From Fidelibacterota bacterium (GTDB lineage Bacteria; Pseudomonadota; Alphaproteobacteria; Rhodospirillales; Rhodospirillaceae), in NCBI GenBank assembly GCA_947472795.1, contig CANJBL010000012.1, forward strand, positions 1 through 64,000: DNA of 64,000 bases. Direction: 5' to 3'. Shown here one piece after another: positions 56,235 through 64,000 of the stretch. The notes under the pieces were generated by a model. The model had not been told where the DNA came from and searched no databases. It worked only from the letters and a program-made list of their open reading frames with translations. A program made the position numbers and the translations under genes. Numbering within the stretch: position 1 is the first letter of the stretch; each line of letters opens with the position of its first letter.

Positions 56235-57282
56235 GCCGACACGCGAAATCTCCTACGCGGATGCATTGTACGAGGCCGCGGCGGGCGAAATGGAGCGCGA
56301 CCCGTCTGTGTTTGTGTTTGGGCTGGGTGTGGATGACCCCAAGGGAATGTACGGCACGACGAAGGATCTGCAGGTTCGCTTCGGTGCCGATCGCAACTTT
56401 GATACGCCGCTGTCGGAAGATGCCATGACCGGCGTTGCCATCGGCGCAGCACTTGCCGGCATGCGGCCCATCCACGTGCATCAGCGTTTCGACTTCCTGC
56501 TGTTGTGCATGAACCAGCTGGTCAATGTCGCGGCGAAATGGAGCTATACCTTTGCCGGCGCGGTGAAGGTGCCCATTGTCGTGCGCAGCATCATTGGCCG
56601 CAGCTGGGGCCAAGGCGCGCAACACAGCCAAGCTTTGCACTCAATGTTTATGCATGTGCCAGGACTCAAGGTCGTCGCGCCCACCACGCCGCACGATGCC
56701 AAAGGGTGCATGATTGCCGCCATTCGCGACAATAACCCGGTGATCTTCATGGAACACCGCATGTTGTATGGCCATCGCGGTGTTGTGCCGGAAGAATCAT
56801 ACGAAGTACCTTTCGGTAAGGCCCGCATTCTTAAAGAAGGCGATAACATCACCATCGTTGCCATCAGTCACATGGTGGTCGAAAGCCTGCGCGCGGCCAG
56901 CCACCTGGAAAGCGTGGGCGTGCATGCCGAAATTATTGACCCGGTTTCTTTAAGCCCGCTCGATATCGAGACTATCGTCCAGTCTGTGAGCAAAACAGGC
57001 CGCTTGCTGGTTGTCGACAATGCCTGGACCGCTTGCGGGGCTTCGGCTGAGATCATCAGTCAGGTCATCGAGCGGCTTCAAGGAAAGCGCGCCGTGCAGG
57101 TGAGCCGCATGGGCTTTGCGCCCGTGCCGTGCCCCACCACGAAGCCGCTGGAAAATTTGTTCTATCCCAATGCGCGCACCATTGCTGCGCGGGCCTATGA
57201 TGTCGCCAAGGGAAGTGCCCAGAATTGGCTGCCCGAAGGCGCGGAAGCTAAAGAGATTCTTGAATTCAAAGGGCCGTTCTAA
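56227..57282 (+). CDS. Thiamine-diphosphate E1 component, beta subunit
   Basis: 351 residues. The catalytic Glu is in DTPLSEDAMTGVAIGAAL; QRFDFLLLCMNQLVNVAAK and PTTPHDAKGCMIAAIR are E1 beta landmarks. Its C-terminal domain is intact (ETIVQSVSKTGRLLVVDNAW). ATG 56227 lies inside the alpha gene end, so the subunits are coupled. It should complete the ThDP site in an alpha2beta2 enzyme. The reaction is inferred only from context. Confidence 0.9.
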   Translation: MTKPTREISYADALYEAAAGEMERDPSVFVFGLGVDDPKGMYGTTKDLQVRFGADRNFDTPLSEDAMTGVAIGAALAGMRPIHVHQRFDFLLLCMNQLVNVAAKWSYTFAGAVKVPIVVRSIIGRSWGQGAQHSQALHSMFMHVPGLKVVAPTTPHDAKGCMIAAIRDNNPVIFMEHRMLYGHRGVVPEESYEVPFGKARILKEGDNITIVAISHMVVESLRAASHLESVGVHAEIIDPVSLSPLDIETIVQSVSKTGRLLVVDNAWTACGASAEIISQVIERLQGKRAVQVSRMGFAPVPCPTTKPLENLFYPNARTIAARAYDVAKGSAQNWLPEGAEAKEILEFKGPF

Positions 57283-57305
57283 GGCTCATTTACCTTGAGA
57301 CACAC

Positions 57306-58592
57306 ATGACCAAGCGTGACGAACTTCTGTCGGCGGTTGAAAGCAGCGTCCGCGCTTATTGCGATGCGGAGCACGATTTCCGTTTCAAGGCCAACGATCC
57401 GGTCGTGCGCCTGCACGAGCCGACGTTCTCGACGGACGAAATCATGGCCGCGGTCGAGTGCCTGCTCTCGACCAAGGTCACCATGGGACCCAAGGTCGTA
57501 GCCTTCGAGAAGGAGTTCTGCGGCGCATTCAACTTTGCGCATGGCGTTATGAACAACTCTGGCTCCTCGGCCAACCTGCTGGCTGTGGCGGCGCTCGCCA
57601 ATCCTGCGGCGCGGGACGGATTGAAGCCGGGCGATGAAGTCATCGTGCCTGCTCTGTGCTGGTCAACGACCGTGTGGCCACTCATCCAACTTGGTTTGGT
57701 CCCAGTATTTGTCGATATGGATCCAGAGACGCTCAATATCGATCCCGAGCAGATCGAACGCGCCATTGGCCCCAAGACACGGGCGGTGATGCTGGTGCAC
57801 GTTTACGGCAATCCCTGCGACATGGATGCCATTGTCAGCATCTGCAACAAGCGGAATTTGATTCTTATCGAAGATTGCTGCGAAGCTCTGGCGGCGACGT
57901 ACGGCGGCAAAGCCGTGGGCACCATCGGTCGCGTCGGAACTTTCAGCTTCTATTTCTCGCATCATATGACCACCCTTGAAGGTGGCATCTGCGTTACGGA
58001 CGATTTCGAACTTGCCGAACTGATGCGCATTTTGCGCGCTCACGGCTGGGTGCGCGAGACGGAAAACCGTGATGCGTACCTCAAGCAATATCCCGATTTT
58101 GACCCGCGCTTCCTGTTCGTGAATCTCGGTTACAACCTGCGGGCCACGGAGCTGCAGGGGGCCATCGGTTCAGTTCAATTGCCCAAGTTGGCGGGGTTTG
58201 TGGATGCGCGCCGTGAGAACACGGCTGCGTGGAAAAAAGATCTCGCGCGCTTCGGCGAGTTCTTGGCATTCCAGCAAGAGACGCCCAAAGGGCGGTCGTC
58301 ATGCTTTGGCTTTCCGATGACGCTGACAGACAAGGCGCCTTTTAATGTGCGGGATCTCATGGCGCATCTGAACAAGGCGCGCATCGAAACGCGGCCCATC
58401 ATCGCCGGTAACATGGCGGCTCAACCGGGGCTTAAACTTTACCAGCACCGGATTGTCGGCGATTTGCCGCATTCCAGCTGGATCATGCACAACGGGATTA
58501 CCTTTGGTAACCACCAGGCGGTTGATGCCAAGGCCCGCGATTATGTGACGGGCCACGTAGAATCGTTCTTCAAGGCACAGGGCCTCATCTAA
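57306..58592 (+). CDS. DegT-family 3-dehydrase-like protein with His in place of the PLP lysine
   Basis: 428 residues. The fold and NSGSSANLLAVAAL (84-97) are of the DegT/RfbH type. At the PLP-lysine position it reads SFYFSHHMTTLEGG (214-227): His219, not Lys. This change is characteristic of ColD (GDP-4-keto-6-deoxymannose 3-dehydrase) and RfbH (CDP-4-keto-6-deoxyglucose 3-dehydrase, E1). The Cys cluster that binds [2Fe-2S] in RfbH is not visible, so a ColD-like PMP/glutamate mechanism is more likely. The probable product is a 3,6-dideoxy-4-keto sugar nucleotide. It lies 14 bases before a GMD-like SDR. Confidence 0.82.
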   Translation: MTKRDELLSAVESSVRAYCDAEHDFRFKANDPVVRLHEPTFSTDEIMAAVECLLSTKVTMGPKVVAFEKEFCGAFNFAHGVMNNSGSSANLLAVAALANPAARDGLKPGDEVIVPALCWSTTVWPLIQLGLVPVFVDMDPETLNIDPEQIERAIGPKTRAVMLVHVYGNPCDMDAIVSICNKRNLILIEDCCEALAATYGGKAVGTIGRVGTFSFYFSHHMTTLEGGICVTDDFELAELMRILRAHGWVRETENRDAYLKQYPDFDPRFLFVNLGYNLRATELQGAIGSVQLPKLAGFVDARRENTAAWKKDLARFGEFLAFQQETPKGRSSCFGFPMTLTDKAPFNVRDLMAHLNKARIETRPIIAGNMAAQPGLKLYQHRIVGDLPHSSWIMHNGITFGNHQAVDAKARDYVTGHVESFFKAQGLI

Positions 58593-58606
58593 GGGAGCGG
58601 ACGGCG

Positions 58607-59626
58607 ATGACCAAGCCTCGTGCGCTCATTACCGGCATCACTGGCATGGTGGGCTCCCACCTCGCCGAATATCTCATCGCCAATACCGATTGGGATGTCT
58701 ATGGCATGTGCCGATGGCGCAGCCCCCTCGACAACCTCACAGGGCTTATTCCGCGCATCAATAAGCGCGACCGTGTCCATCTTCTGTTCGGCGATCTGCG
58801 CGATACCTTGTCCATTATGGATGTGGTGAGCAAAGCGAAGCCCGATTATGTCTTCCACCTCGCCGCGCAGAGTTTCCCGAAAACGAGTTTTGCCTCTCCA
58901 TTGGATACATACGACACCAACATCCAAGGAACATGCCGCGTCCTCGAAGCGCTGCAGCAACACCGGCCTGATGCCATTGTGCACGTCTGCGCTTCCTCGG
59001 AAGTCTTCGGCCGCGTTCCAAAGGAAAAACTGCCCATCGCGGAAGAATGCTCCTTTCACCCCGCGAGCCCTTACGCCATCTCAAAGGTCGGCACAGACCT
59101 GATCGGCCGCTACTACGCCGAAGCGCACAATATGTGTGCCATGACCACGCGTATGTTCACACATACTGGTCCGCGCCGTGGTGACGTGTTTGCCGAAAGC
59201 AGTTTTGCAAAACAGGTGGCGATGATCGAAGCCGGATTGATTCCCCCAGTGGTGAAGGTCGGCAATCTCAAGTCTTTGCGCACCATCGCCGACGTCCGTG
59301 ACGCTGTCCGCGCTTATTACATGCTCGTCACCGTGAACCCGATTGCCGGGGCCTATTACAATATCGGCGGTACCACCACGCGTACCATTGGTGAAATCCT
59401 GGACTCTCTTGTCGCTCTGTCGCCGAAGGCCAAGGATATTCGCATGGAAGTGGACCCCGAACGCTTGCGTCCCATCGATGCGGATTTGCAGGTGCCAGAT
59501 ACGTCGAAATTCACTGCCCACACCGGTTGGCGCCCGGAAATCTCCTATGAGCAAACCATGAGCGACCTTCTGGAGTACTGGCGCGCGCGCGTGCGCAATG
59601 AAGGCGACCGCTTCATAGTTCGTTGA
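58607..59626 (+). CDS. GMD-like nucleotide-sugar 4,6-dehydratase candidate
   Basis: 339 residues. GITGMVGSHLAEYL (10-23) resembles GDP-mannose 4,6-dehydratase; the active site is Ser130-Ser131-Glu132 with Tyr156-x3-Lys160. Glu and the Ser pair are consistent with a dehydratase. Clustered with GDP-heptose genes, it may act on GDP-D-glycero-D-manno-heptose as DmhA or WcbK do. Its TGA stop lies 11 bases before the heptose kinase start. An epimerase or reductase cannot be ruled out. Confidence 0.8.
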   Translation: MTKPRALITGITGMVGSHLAEYLIANTDWDVYGMCRWRSPLDNLTGLIPRINKRDRVHLLFGDLRDTLSIMDVVSKAKPDYVFHLAAQSFPKTSFASPLDTYDTNIQGTCRVLEALQQHRPDAIVHVCASSEVFGRVPKEKLPIAEECSFHPASPYAISKVGTDLIGRYYAEAHNMCAMTTRMFTHTGPRRGDVFAESSFAKQVAMIEAGLIPPVVKVGNLKSLRTIADVRDAVRAYYMLVTVNPIAGAYYNIGGTTTRTIGEILDSLVALSPKAKDIRMEVDPERLRPIDADLQVPDTSKFTAHTGWRPEISYEQTMSDLLEYWRARVRNEGDRFIVR

Positions 59627-59637
59627 ATGGCCTCGTC

Positions 59638-60711
59638 ATGATCATCAGTCGCACACCTTTCCGGGTCTCTTTCTTTGGCGGCGGCACCGATTATCCGGTG
59701 TGGTACCGCGAGCACGGCGGAGCGGTGCTGGCCACCAGCATCAACCGCTACTGCTATTTGAGCTGCCGCTATTTGCCGCCTTTCTTTGAGCATCGTAGCC
59801 GTATTGTTTGGTCGCAGATCGAGCGTGTCAGTAGCAATGACAAGATCGAACATCCAGTGGTACGCGCGGTCCTCGATCTCATGCAGATGCCGGAAGGTCT
59901 GGAGATCCACCACGATGGCGACTTACCGTCGAGGACGGGGTTAGGGTCATCTTCGGCCTTCACCGTGGGCCTTCTGCATGCTTTGCACGCGCTCAAGGGT
60001 CAGATGCTCTCAAAGATGGACATGGCGAAGGCCGCCGTCCATGTGGAGCAAGTGCTCTTGAAGGAAGCCGTAGGCGTCCAGGATCAGATTTCCACGGCCT
60101 TTGGCGGCTTCAACCGCGTCGATATCAACCCGGACGACTCTTTCACCGTGCGGCCCATGACACTGCCACCCGGGCGTCTCAATGAACTGCAATCGCACAT
60201 TCTGATGTTCTATACGGGCGTGTCGCGCCTGTCGTCGGAAGTGGCGAAGGAAAGCATCGCGCAGATACCGAATAAAACCAACGATCTGCATCGCACCCGC
60301 GCCATGGTCGATGAAGCCTCTGATATCCTCGTGAGAGGGGGCGATATCCTGGACTTTGGCCGTCTCCTGCATGACGCCTGGCAGATCAAACGATCACTCA
60401 GCGCAAAAGTGGCGCCTGAGTTCGTGGACGACATATATACCAAGGCACGCGCAGCCGGTGCCGTGGGCGGCAAGCTGCTGGGAGCGGGTGGCGGTGGTTT
60501 TATGATCTTCTTCGCCTCGCCCGAACGCCATCAGGCCATTATCGAAGCCCTCAATCACCTGCTTCTCGTGCCCATTGAATTCGAGCAGGGCGGAAGCCAG
60601 ATCATTTTCTATGATCAGGAGAGGTATTCGCAAGAATCCCTCAAGCGCCGTGATTTTGTCCGGTTTGGTACCAACGGCGATCCTCAGGCGGGAAACGACC
60701 GCACCCGGTAA
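59638..60711 (+). CDS. hddA: D-glycero-alpha-D-manno-heptose 7-phosphate kinase
   Basis: A GHMP kinase of 357 residues phosphorylating C-1 of the heptose 7-phosphate. SFFGGGTDYP at the N-terminus is the HddA hallmark; PSRTGLGSSSAFTVG (98-112) is the ATP loop; GGKLLGAGGGGFMIFF is the third GHMP motif. ATG 59638 is chosen; the frame runs upstream to TTG 59623 at the previous stop. It feeds the GmhB and HddC domains encoded at 62534. Confidence 0.9.
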   Translation: MIISRTPFRVSFFGGGTDYPVWYREHGGAVLATSINRYCYLSCRYLPPFFEHRSRIVWSQIERVSSNDKIEHPVVRAVLDLMQMPEGLEIHHDGDLPSRTGLGSSSAFTVGLLHALHALKGQMLSKMDMAKAAVHVEQVLLKEAVGVQDQISTAFGGFNRVDINPDDSFTVRPMTLPPGRLNELQSHILMFYTGVSRLSSEVAKESIAQIPNKTNDLHRTRAMVDEASDILVRGGDILDFGRLLHDAWQIKRSLSAKVAPEFVDDIYTKARAAGAVGGKLLGAGGGGFMIFFASPERHQAIIEALNHLLLVPIEFEQGGSQIIFYDQERYSQESLKRRDFVRFGTNGDPQAGNDRTR

Positions 60712-60790
60712 GAGCGCCGCATTCGGCAGGTGACTTCGCCGCCGCGTATCCTAAAATCCCGCTGGATCGATACTCGCAAGACATTGAAAT

Positions 60791-61900
60791 ATGAATAGTC
60801 CTGATACGCTTGAAGCATTCCAACGCGCGGCGACCGCGGGGGCAGCGCAGTTTGAGCAGGGAGACATGGTCGCAGCCCTCACGCACTATTTTGAGGCCCA
60901 CCGGCTCTCGCCGCTGTCTGTCGAAATATGGGACGCGATCGCGGAGTGCTATGCCAGCCTCGGCCGCTGGCAGGAAGCCATAAACTACGCGGCTAGGTCA
61001 TTCCTCGTGACGCAGACCAGTCTGCGTACGACAGGTTTTGCCAACCTCCTGGCCAATGCCGGGCGTCAAGCGGAAGCAGATATTCTCTATGCAGAGACCG
61101 CGCAGAATGCCGACGTGCCTTTGCTGATGTGCTATGGCCAACTTTTCATCCAGCTTGAGCAGCCTGAAAAAGCGCTGGCGGCTTACGACCTGTGCGCATC
61201 GCGCAGGCCGCTTGCGCCCATGCCAAATACGGCCGCACCTGCGTCATGGATTGAGCGCAATCCTTACGGCGCCGCTAATCCCAGTCCGCGCTATGGCATG
61301 CTGATCGAGCAATATCGAACGCTGCATGAAGAGGCTCAGAGTCGCGAGGCGGTGGGTAATAAAATGTTCGAAGGCGTGGTGGGGTTTTCCATTGTGGCGC
61401 CCTACATCAAACGGTTCCGAGAGAAACTTGGCGCTCGCTCGCTGCTCGACTACGGCGGCGGGCGCGGCGCGCAGTACAGGCTGGGTGAAATAACAACCGA
61501 CGAGCAGCGCTTTGCCTCGTCCCTGGACTATCTGGGAATTGAAGAAGCTGTCTGTTTCGATCCTGGCGTCGGGGCGGAATTGCCCACCCAGCAGTTTGAT
61601 CTTGTGATCTGCATCGATGCCCTCGAGCATTGCGACAGATTGGATCTGCCGTGGATCGTTCGCGGCCTCTTTCAGCGCGCGCGCTTGGGGGTTTTTGCGA
61701 ATATCGCCTGTTATCCCGCCCGCAAAATCCTGCCGAACGGGGAGAACGCCCATTGCACGATCGAAGAAGCGCCGTGGTGGATGGAGGTTTTCGCCGCCGC
61801 CGCGAAAGACTTCCCGCATATCAACTACCAAGTCATCGTCTCAAAGGACTTGCAACAGCTCGACCGAGCAGTTTTTCAGAGCGCCGGCCTTGGAAAATAG
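60791..61900 (+). CDS. TPR and methyltransferase two-domain protein
   Basis: 369 residues. The first 140 form TPR-like helix pairs (GDMVAALTHYFEAHRLSPLSVEIWDA). The rest is a class I methyltransferase with LLDYGGGRGAQYRL (AdoMet motif) and FDLVICIDALEHC. It sits between hddA and gmhA in the same direction, so it is probably part of the heptose operon and may O-methylate the sugar or glycan. The TPR may dock other locus proteins. The substrate is unknown. Confidence 0.75.
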   Translation: MNSPDTLEAFQRAATAGAAQFEQGDMVAALTHYFEAHRLSPLSVEIWDAIAECYASLGRWQEAINYAARSFLVTQTSLRTTGFANLLANAGRQAEADILYAETAQNADVPLLMCYGQLFIQLEQPEKALAAYDLCASRRPLAPMPNTAAPASWIERNPYGAANPSPRYGMLIEQYRTLHEEAQSREAVGNKMFEGVVGFSIVAPYIKRFREKLGARSLLDYGGGRGAQYRLGEITTDEQRFASSLDYLGIEEAVCFDPGVGAELPTQQFDLVICIDALEHCDRLDLPWIVRGLFQRARLGVFANIACYPARKILPNGENAHCTIEEAPWWMEVFAAAAKDFPHINYQVIVSKDLQQLDRAVFQSAGLGK

Positions 61901-61945
61901 GCATTTCGGCCCTATGTTGGCGGACATAAACAACGAGATGAGAAT

Positions 61946-62524
61946 ATGAACCACGCTCGTCATAGCGCTGCGATCACAGACATTATCGGGGAAAGCGTGG
62001 GCAATCTTGAGAAGCTCAAGCTCCAGGCCGAAATCATTGAGCAGGCCGCGGGCGTCATTATCGACGCGTTGCAAAGAGGCCGGGCCATTTATTTTTGCGG
62101 CAATGGCGGGTCCGCTGCCGATGCCCAGCATCTTGCGGCCGAACTTTCAGGCCGGTTCCTGAAGAACCGCAGGCCGCTTCCAGGTGTTGCATTGACGACA
62201 AATACCTCGGCGCTGACGGCGATCGGCAACGATTTCGGGTATGACGAAATCTTTTCTCGCCAGCTTGAGGGCGTCGCAACAGCCGGTGATGTGCTCGTCG
62301 CGCTTTCCACGAGCGGCAATAGCGCCAACGTGGTCAAAGCCGTGGATAGCGCCCGTAACGCGGGCGTGAAGACAGTTGGTCTGACAGGCGAGCGTGACAG
62401 CGCGCTATCGGCCAAATGCGATGTCTGTCTTAAGGTGCCTTCGGCGTCGACGCCGCGCATTCAGGAAATGCATATCCTGCTCGGGCATATCCTTTGTGAG
62501 CTCGCGGAAAATGCAGTGACGTGA
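61946..62524 (+). CDS. gmhA: Sedoheptulose 7-phosphate isomerase
   Basis: A 192-residue SIS-domain protein converting sedoheptulose 7-phosphate to D-glycero-D-manno-heptose 7-phosphate. FCGNGGSAADAQHLAAEL and a later STSGNSANVVKA are the phosphosugar-binding loops. The length equals E. coli GmhA. It is nine bases before the HddC-GmhB gene. Confidence 0.93.
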   Translation: MNHARHSAAITDIIGESVGNLEKLKLQAEIIEQAAGVIIDALQRGRAIYFCGNGGSAADAQHLAAELSGRFLKNRRPLPGVALTTNTSALTAIGNDFGYDEIFSRQLEGVATAGDVLVALSTSGNSANVVKAVDSARNAGVKTVGLTGERDSALSAKCDVCLKVPSASTPRIQEMHILLGHILCELAENAVT

Positions 62525-62533
62525 AACGGCGTC

Positions 62534-63742
62534 ATGGCTGCTGACCATCAATGTGTGATCCTGGTCGGAGGAAGGGGGACGCGTCTGGGCGCCCTAACCA
62601 AAGACAGGCCAAAGCCACTCCTTCCTGTTGGTGGAAAGCCATTCCTTTCCACTCTCATCCATGAAGCGGTTCGCCACGGCTTCAGCAATATTCTGCTGCT
62701 GGCAGGCTTCAAAGCGGACATCTTCAGCGACGAGTTGGCCGCACTTCGGAACGGACTGCCTCTGTCGGTCAATATTGATATCCTCACCGAGCCCGAACCT
62801 CTGGGAACAGGCGGTGCCTTGCGGTTTGCCGCACATCATCTGCGCGACCATTTCCTGATGCTGAATGGCGACAGCTTCTTTGATATCAACCTTCTCGATT
62901 TAACCTCACGGCCTTTCCCGGATTCAGCTATCGGTCGCCTCGGCTTGAAGCCGCAAGCCGATGTCAGCCGCTATGGCACGGTGCAGTTGGACGGCGAAAG
63001 GATCGGAAGTTTTGCCGAGAAGAAGCCCGGCGCTGGCCCAGGTCTCATCAACGGAGGTGTCTATTGGTTTCGCAAAGAAATTCTCGATCACATTGGCACT
63101 GGGCCTTGTTCTCTCGAACGGGATGTCTTGCCGACCCTTGCTCGCGAGGGCCGGCTTCTGGGAACGGTGTACGACAATTACCTCTTGGATATTGGGTTGC
63201 CCGAAACGCTTGCGCAGGCACAAAAGGAAATCCCAGCGCGGTTAAGGCGCCCCGCCGTTTTTCTCGACCGTGACGGGGTTCTGAATCACGATGTCGGCTA
63301 CGCGCATCGGCCCGAGCAGATCACATGGGTTGAAGGCGCAATGGAAGCCGTCAAGGCGTGGAACGATTCCGGATACTACGTTTTTGTGGTTTCGAACCAA
63401 GCCGGCGTCGCGCGAGGGTACTACAGCGAAGAAGACGTGCGTGTTCTGCACCGCTGGATGGCAACCCAACTATGGCACGCCGGCGCACACATCGATGCCT
63501 TTGCCTACTGTCCCTACCATCCGGAGGGCGTGGTGCCCACTTACACCAAGTCTTCTCTGCACCGCAAACCGTCGCCGGGCATGATTCTCGATCTGATCGA
63601 ATCGTGGCCCATCGATATCGCACGCAGTTTCCTGATCGGGGACAATGACAGCGATATCGCTGCCGCACGGGCGGCAGGGCTGCCTGGTTATCTCTTCAGG
63701 GGCGGCAACCTTGCGCACTTCGCGCGAACCCGCAGCGCTTAG
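62534..63742 (+). CDS. Fused heptose-1-phosphate guanylyltransferase and heptose bisphosphate phosphatase
   Basis: 402 residues joining two enzymes of GDP-heptose synthesis. Residues 1-235 are an HddC-type nucleotidyltransferase (VGGRGTRLGALTKDRPKPLLP). From about 240 is a GmhB-type HAD phosphatase (FLDRDGVLNHDVGY, later IGDNDSDIAAARAAG). In E. coli GmhB a zinc site uses Cys-x-His and Cys-x-Cys; here CPYHPE keeps the first pair, but the second is SSLHRKP, so the zinc site is altered. Kinase (hddA) and isomerase (gmhA) are next door, so this completes the pathway. Confidence 0.88.
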   Translation: MAADHQCVILVGGRGTRLGALTKDRPKPLLPVGGKPFLSTLIHEAVRHGFSNILLLAGFKADIFSDELAALRNGLPLSVNIDILTEPEPLGTGGALRFAAHHLRDHFLMLNGDSFFDINLLDLTSRPFPDSAIGRLGLKPQADVSRYGTVQLDGERIGSFAEKKPGAGPGLINGGVYWFRKEILDHIGTGPCSLERDVLPTLAREGRLLGTVYDNYLLDIGLPETLAQAQKEIPARLRRPAVFLDRDGVLNHDVGYAHRPEQITWVEGAMEAVKAWNDSGYYVFVVSNQAGVARGYYSEEDVRVLHRWMATQLWHAGAHIDAFAYCPYHPEGVVPTYTKSSLHRKPSPGMILDLIESWPIDIARSFLIGDNDSDIAAARAAGLPGYLFRGGNLAHFARTRSA

Positions 63743-63757
63743 CAGCGCCGTATCGGT

Positions 63758-63979
63758 TTACATACCCATCTTGCGGCGCGCCTGGACGGGCTGTCCGGTC
63801 ACCAGAGCGATCAGATGCGCGAGCGTGGTGAGTATGACGACGACCAAAACCAGCATGATCAGCCGATAGGGAATCATCCGGACCTTGCCTGGAACAACCG
63901 GCTTGCGGTCCTGCCAATAGCAAAATCCGAGAAGAAGTAATTCGCCCGCCAGGATGGCAAGGGTGACGTTCAAGTCCAT
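63758..63979 (-). CDS. Small membrane protein
   Basis: 73 residues with two hydrophobic segments (about 4-20 and 38-60) separated by a basic loop (DRKPVVPGKVRMIPYR). Short two-helix proteins of this type occur in alphaproteobacteria with no known role. It converges on the HddC-GmhB gene with a 15-base gap. The upstream sequence to the window edge is too short to judge its promoter. Confidence 0.65.
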   Translation of the reverse strand: MDLNVTLAILAGELLLLGFCYWQDRKPVVPGKVRMIPYRLIMLVLVVVILTTLAHLIALVTGQPVQARRKMGM

Positions 63980-64000
63980 CAGTGTAGCTCCGACAACAAT

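Noticed and set aside
55233-57282. Ordinary pyruvate dehydrogenase operon
   Set aside because: No E2 or E3 gene and no lipoyl domain in the window; all neighbours are sugar-nucleotide genes.

Overview
The window reads as a high-GC alphaproteobacterial chromosome segment. The evidence is gene order and families: ftsE-ftsX-ydcF-plsC beside an MJ0042 zinc-ribbon gene; a TIGR02302 protein followed by lysA, a small LptM-like lipoprotein, argH and a TlpA thioredoxin; argD-argF-hslO; apaG-metZ under a SAM-II riboswitch; and a B12-dependent ribonucleotide reductase. The genus cannot be fixed from sequence alone. No tRNA, rRNA, CRISPR array or intact insertion sequence was seen.

Bases 1-39,600 are mostly housekeeping. 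In order: a gene tail and a bidirectional terminator; cysE; an Lrp-type regulator with a small outer-membrane protein; a CHAD protein; nrdJ with three tandem DnaA-box-like repeats upstream; an envelope block (plsC, ydcF, ftsX, ftsE); a zinc-ribbon membrane protein enlarged by a Gly/Ala/Pro/Gln repeat array; a DUF3857/transglutaminase/TPR protein; a TIGR02302 protein; lysA, lipoprotein, argH; TlpA; a PAP2 phosphatase with an ArnT-like glycosyltransferase; hbd-etfA-etfB under a promoter that carries a perfect TGC-type palindrome; lptG; a four-gene overlapping operon with a type III polyketide synthase; an MFS pump and recX; an ABC-2 permease; argD-argF-hslO with a terminator hairpin just after the likely promoter; folE, apaG and metZ.

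From 39,614 to 63,742 the window changes to a surface or protein glycan locus. It has a nucleotide-sugar SDR, three glycosyltransferase candidates, WbqC, an asparagine-synthase homologue, three radical-SAM proteins, a DegT aminotransferase with a GNAT acetyltransferase, and two methyltransferases. No flippase, polymerase or exporter is present, so the locus probably continues outside the window.

The most interesting part is the one-direction gene run 55,233-63,742. It encodes all four activities for GDP-D-glycero-D-manno-heptose (GmhA, HddA, and a fused HddC-GmhB), a GMD-like 4,6-dehydratase candidate, a DegT-family enzyme whose PLP lysine position is His (as in the ColD and RfbH 3-dehydrases), and a thiamine-diphosphate E1 alpha/beta pair with no E2 or E3. 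By analogy with yersiniose biosynthesis this could build a GDP-linked 3,6-dideoxy heptose carrying a two-carbon branch. That product is inference, not shown by the sequence.
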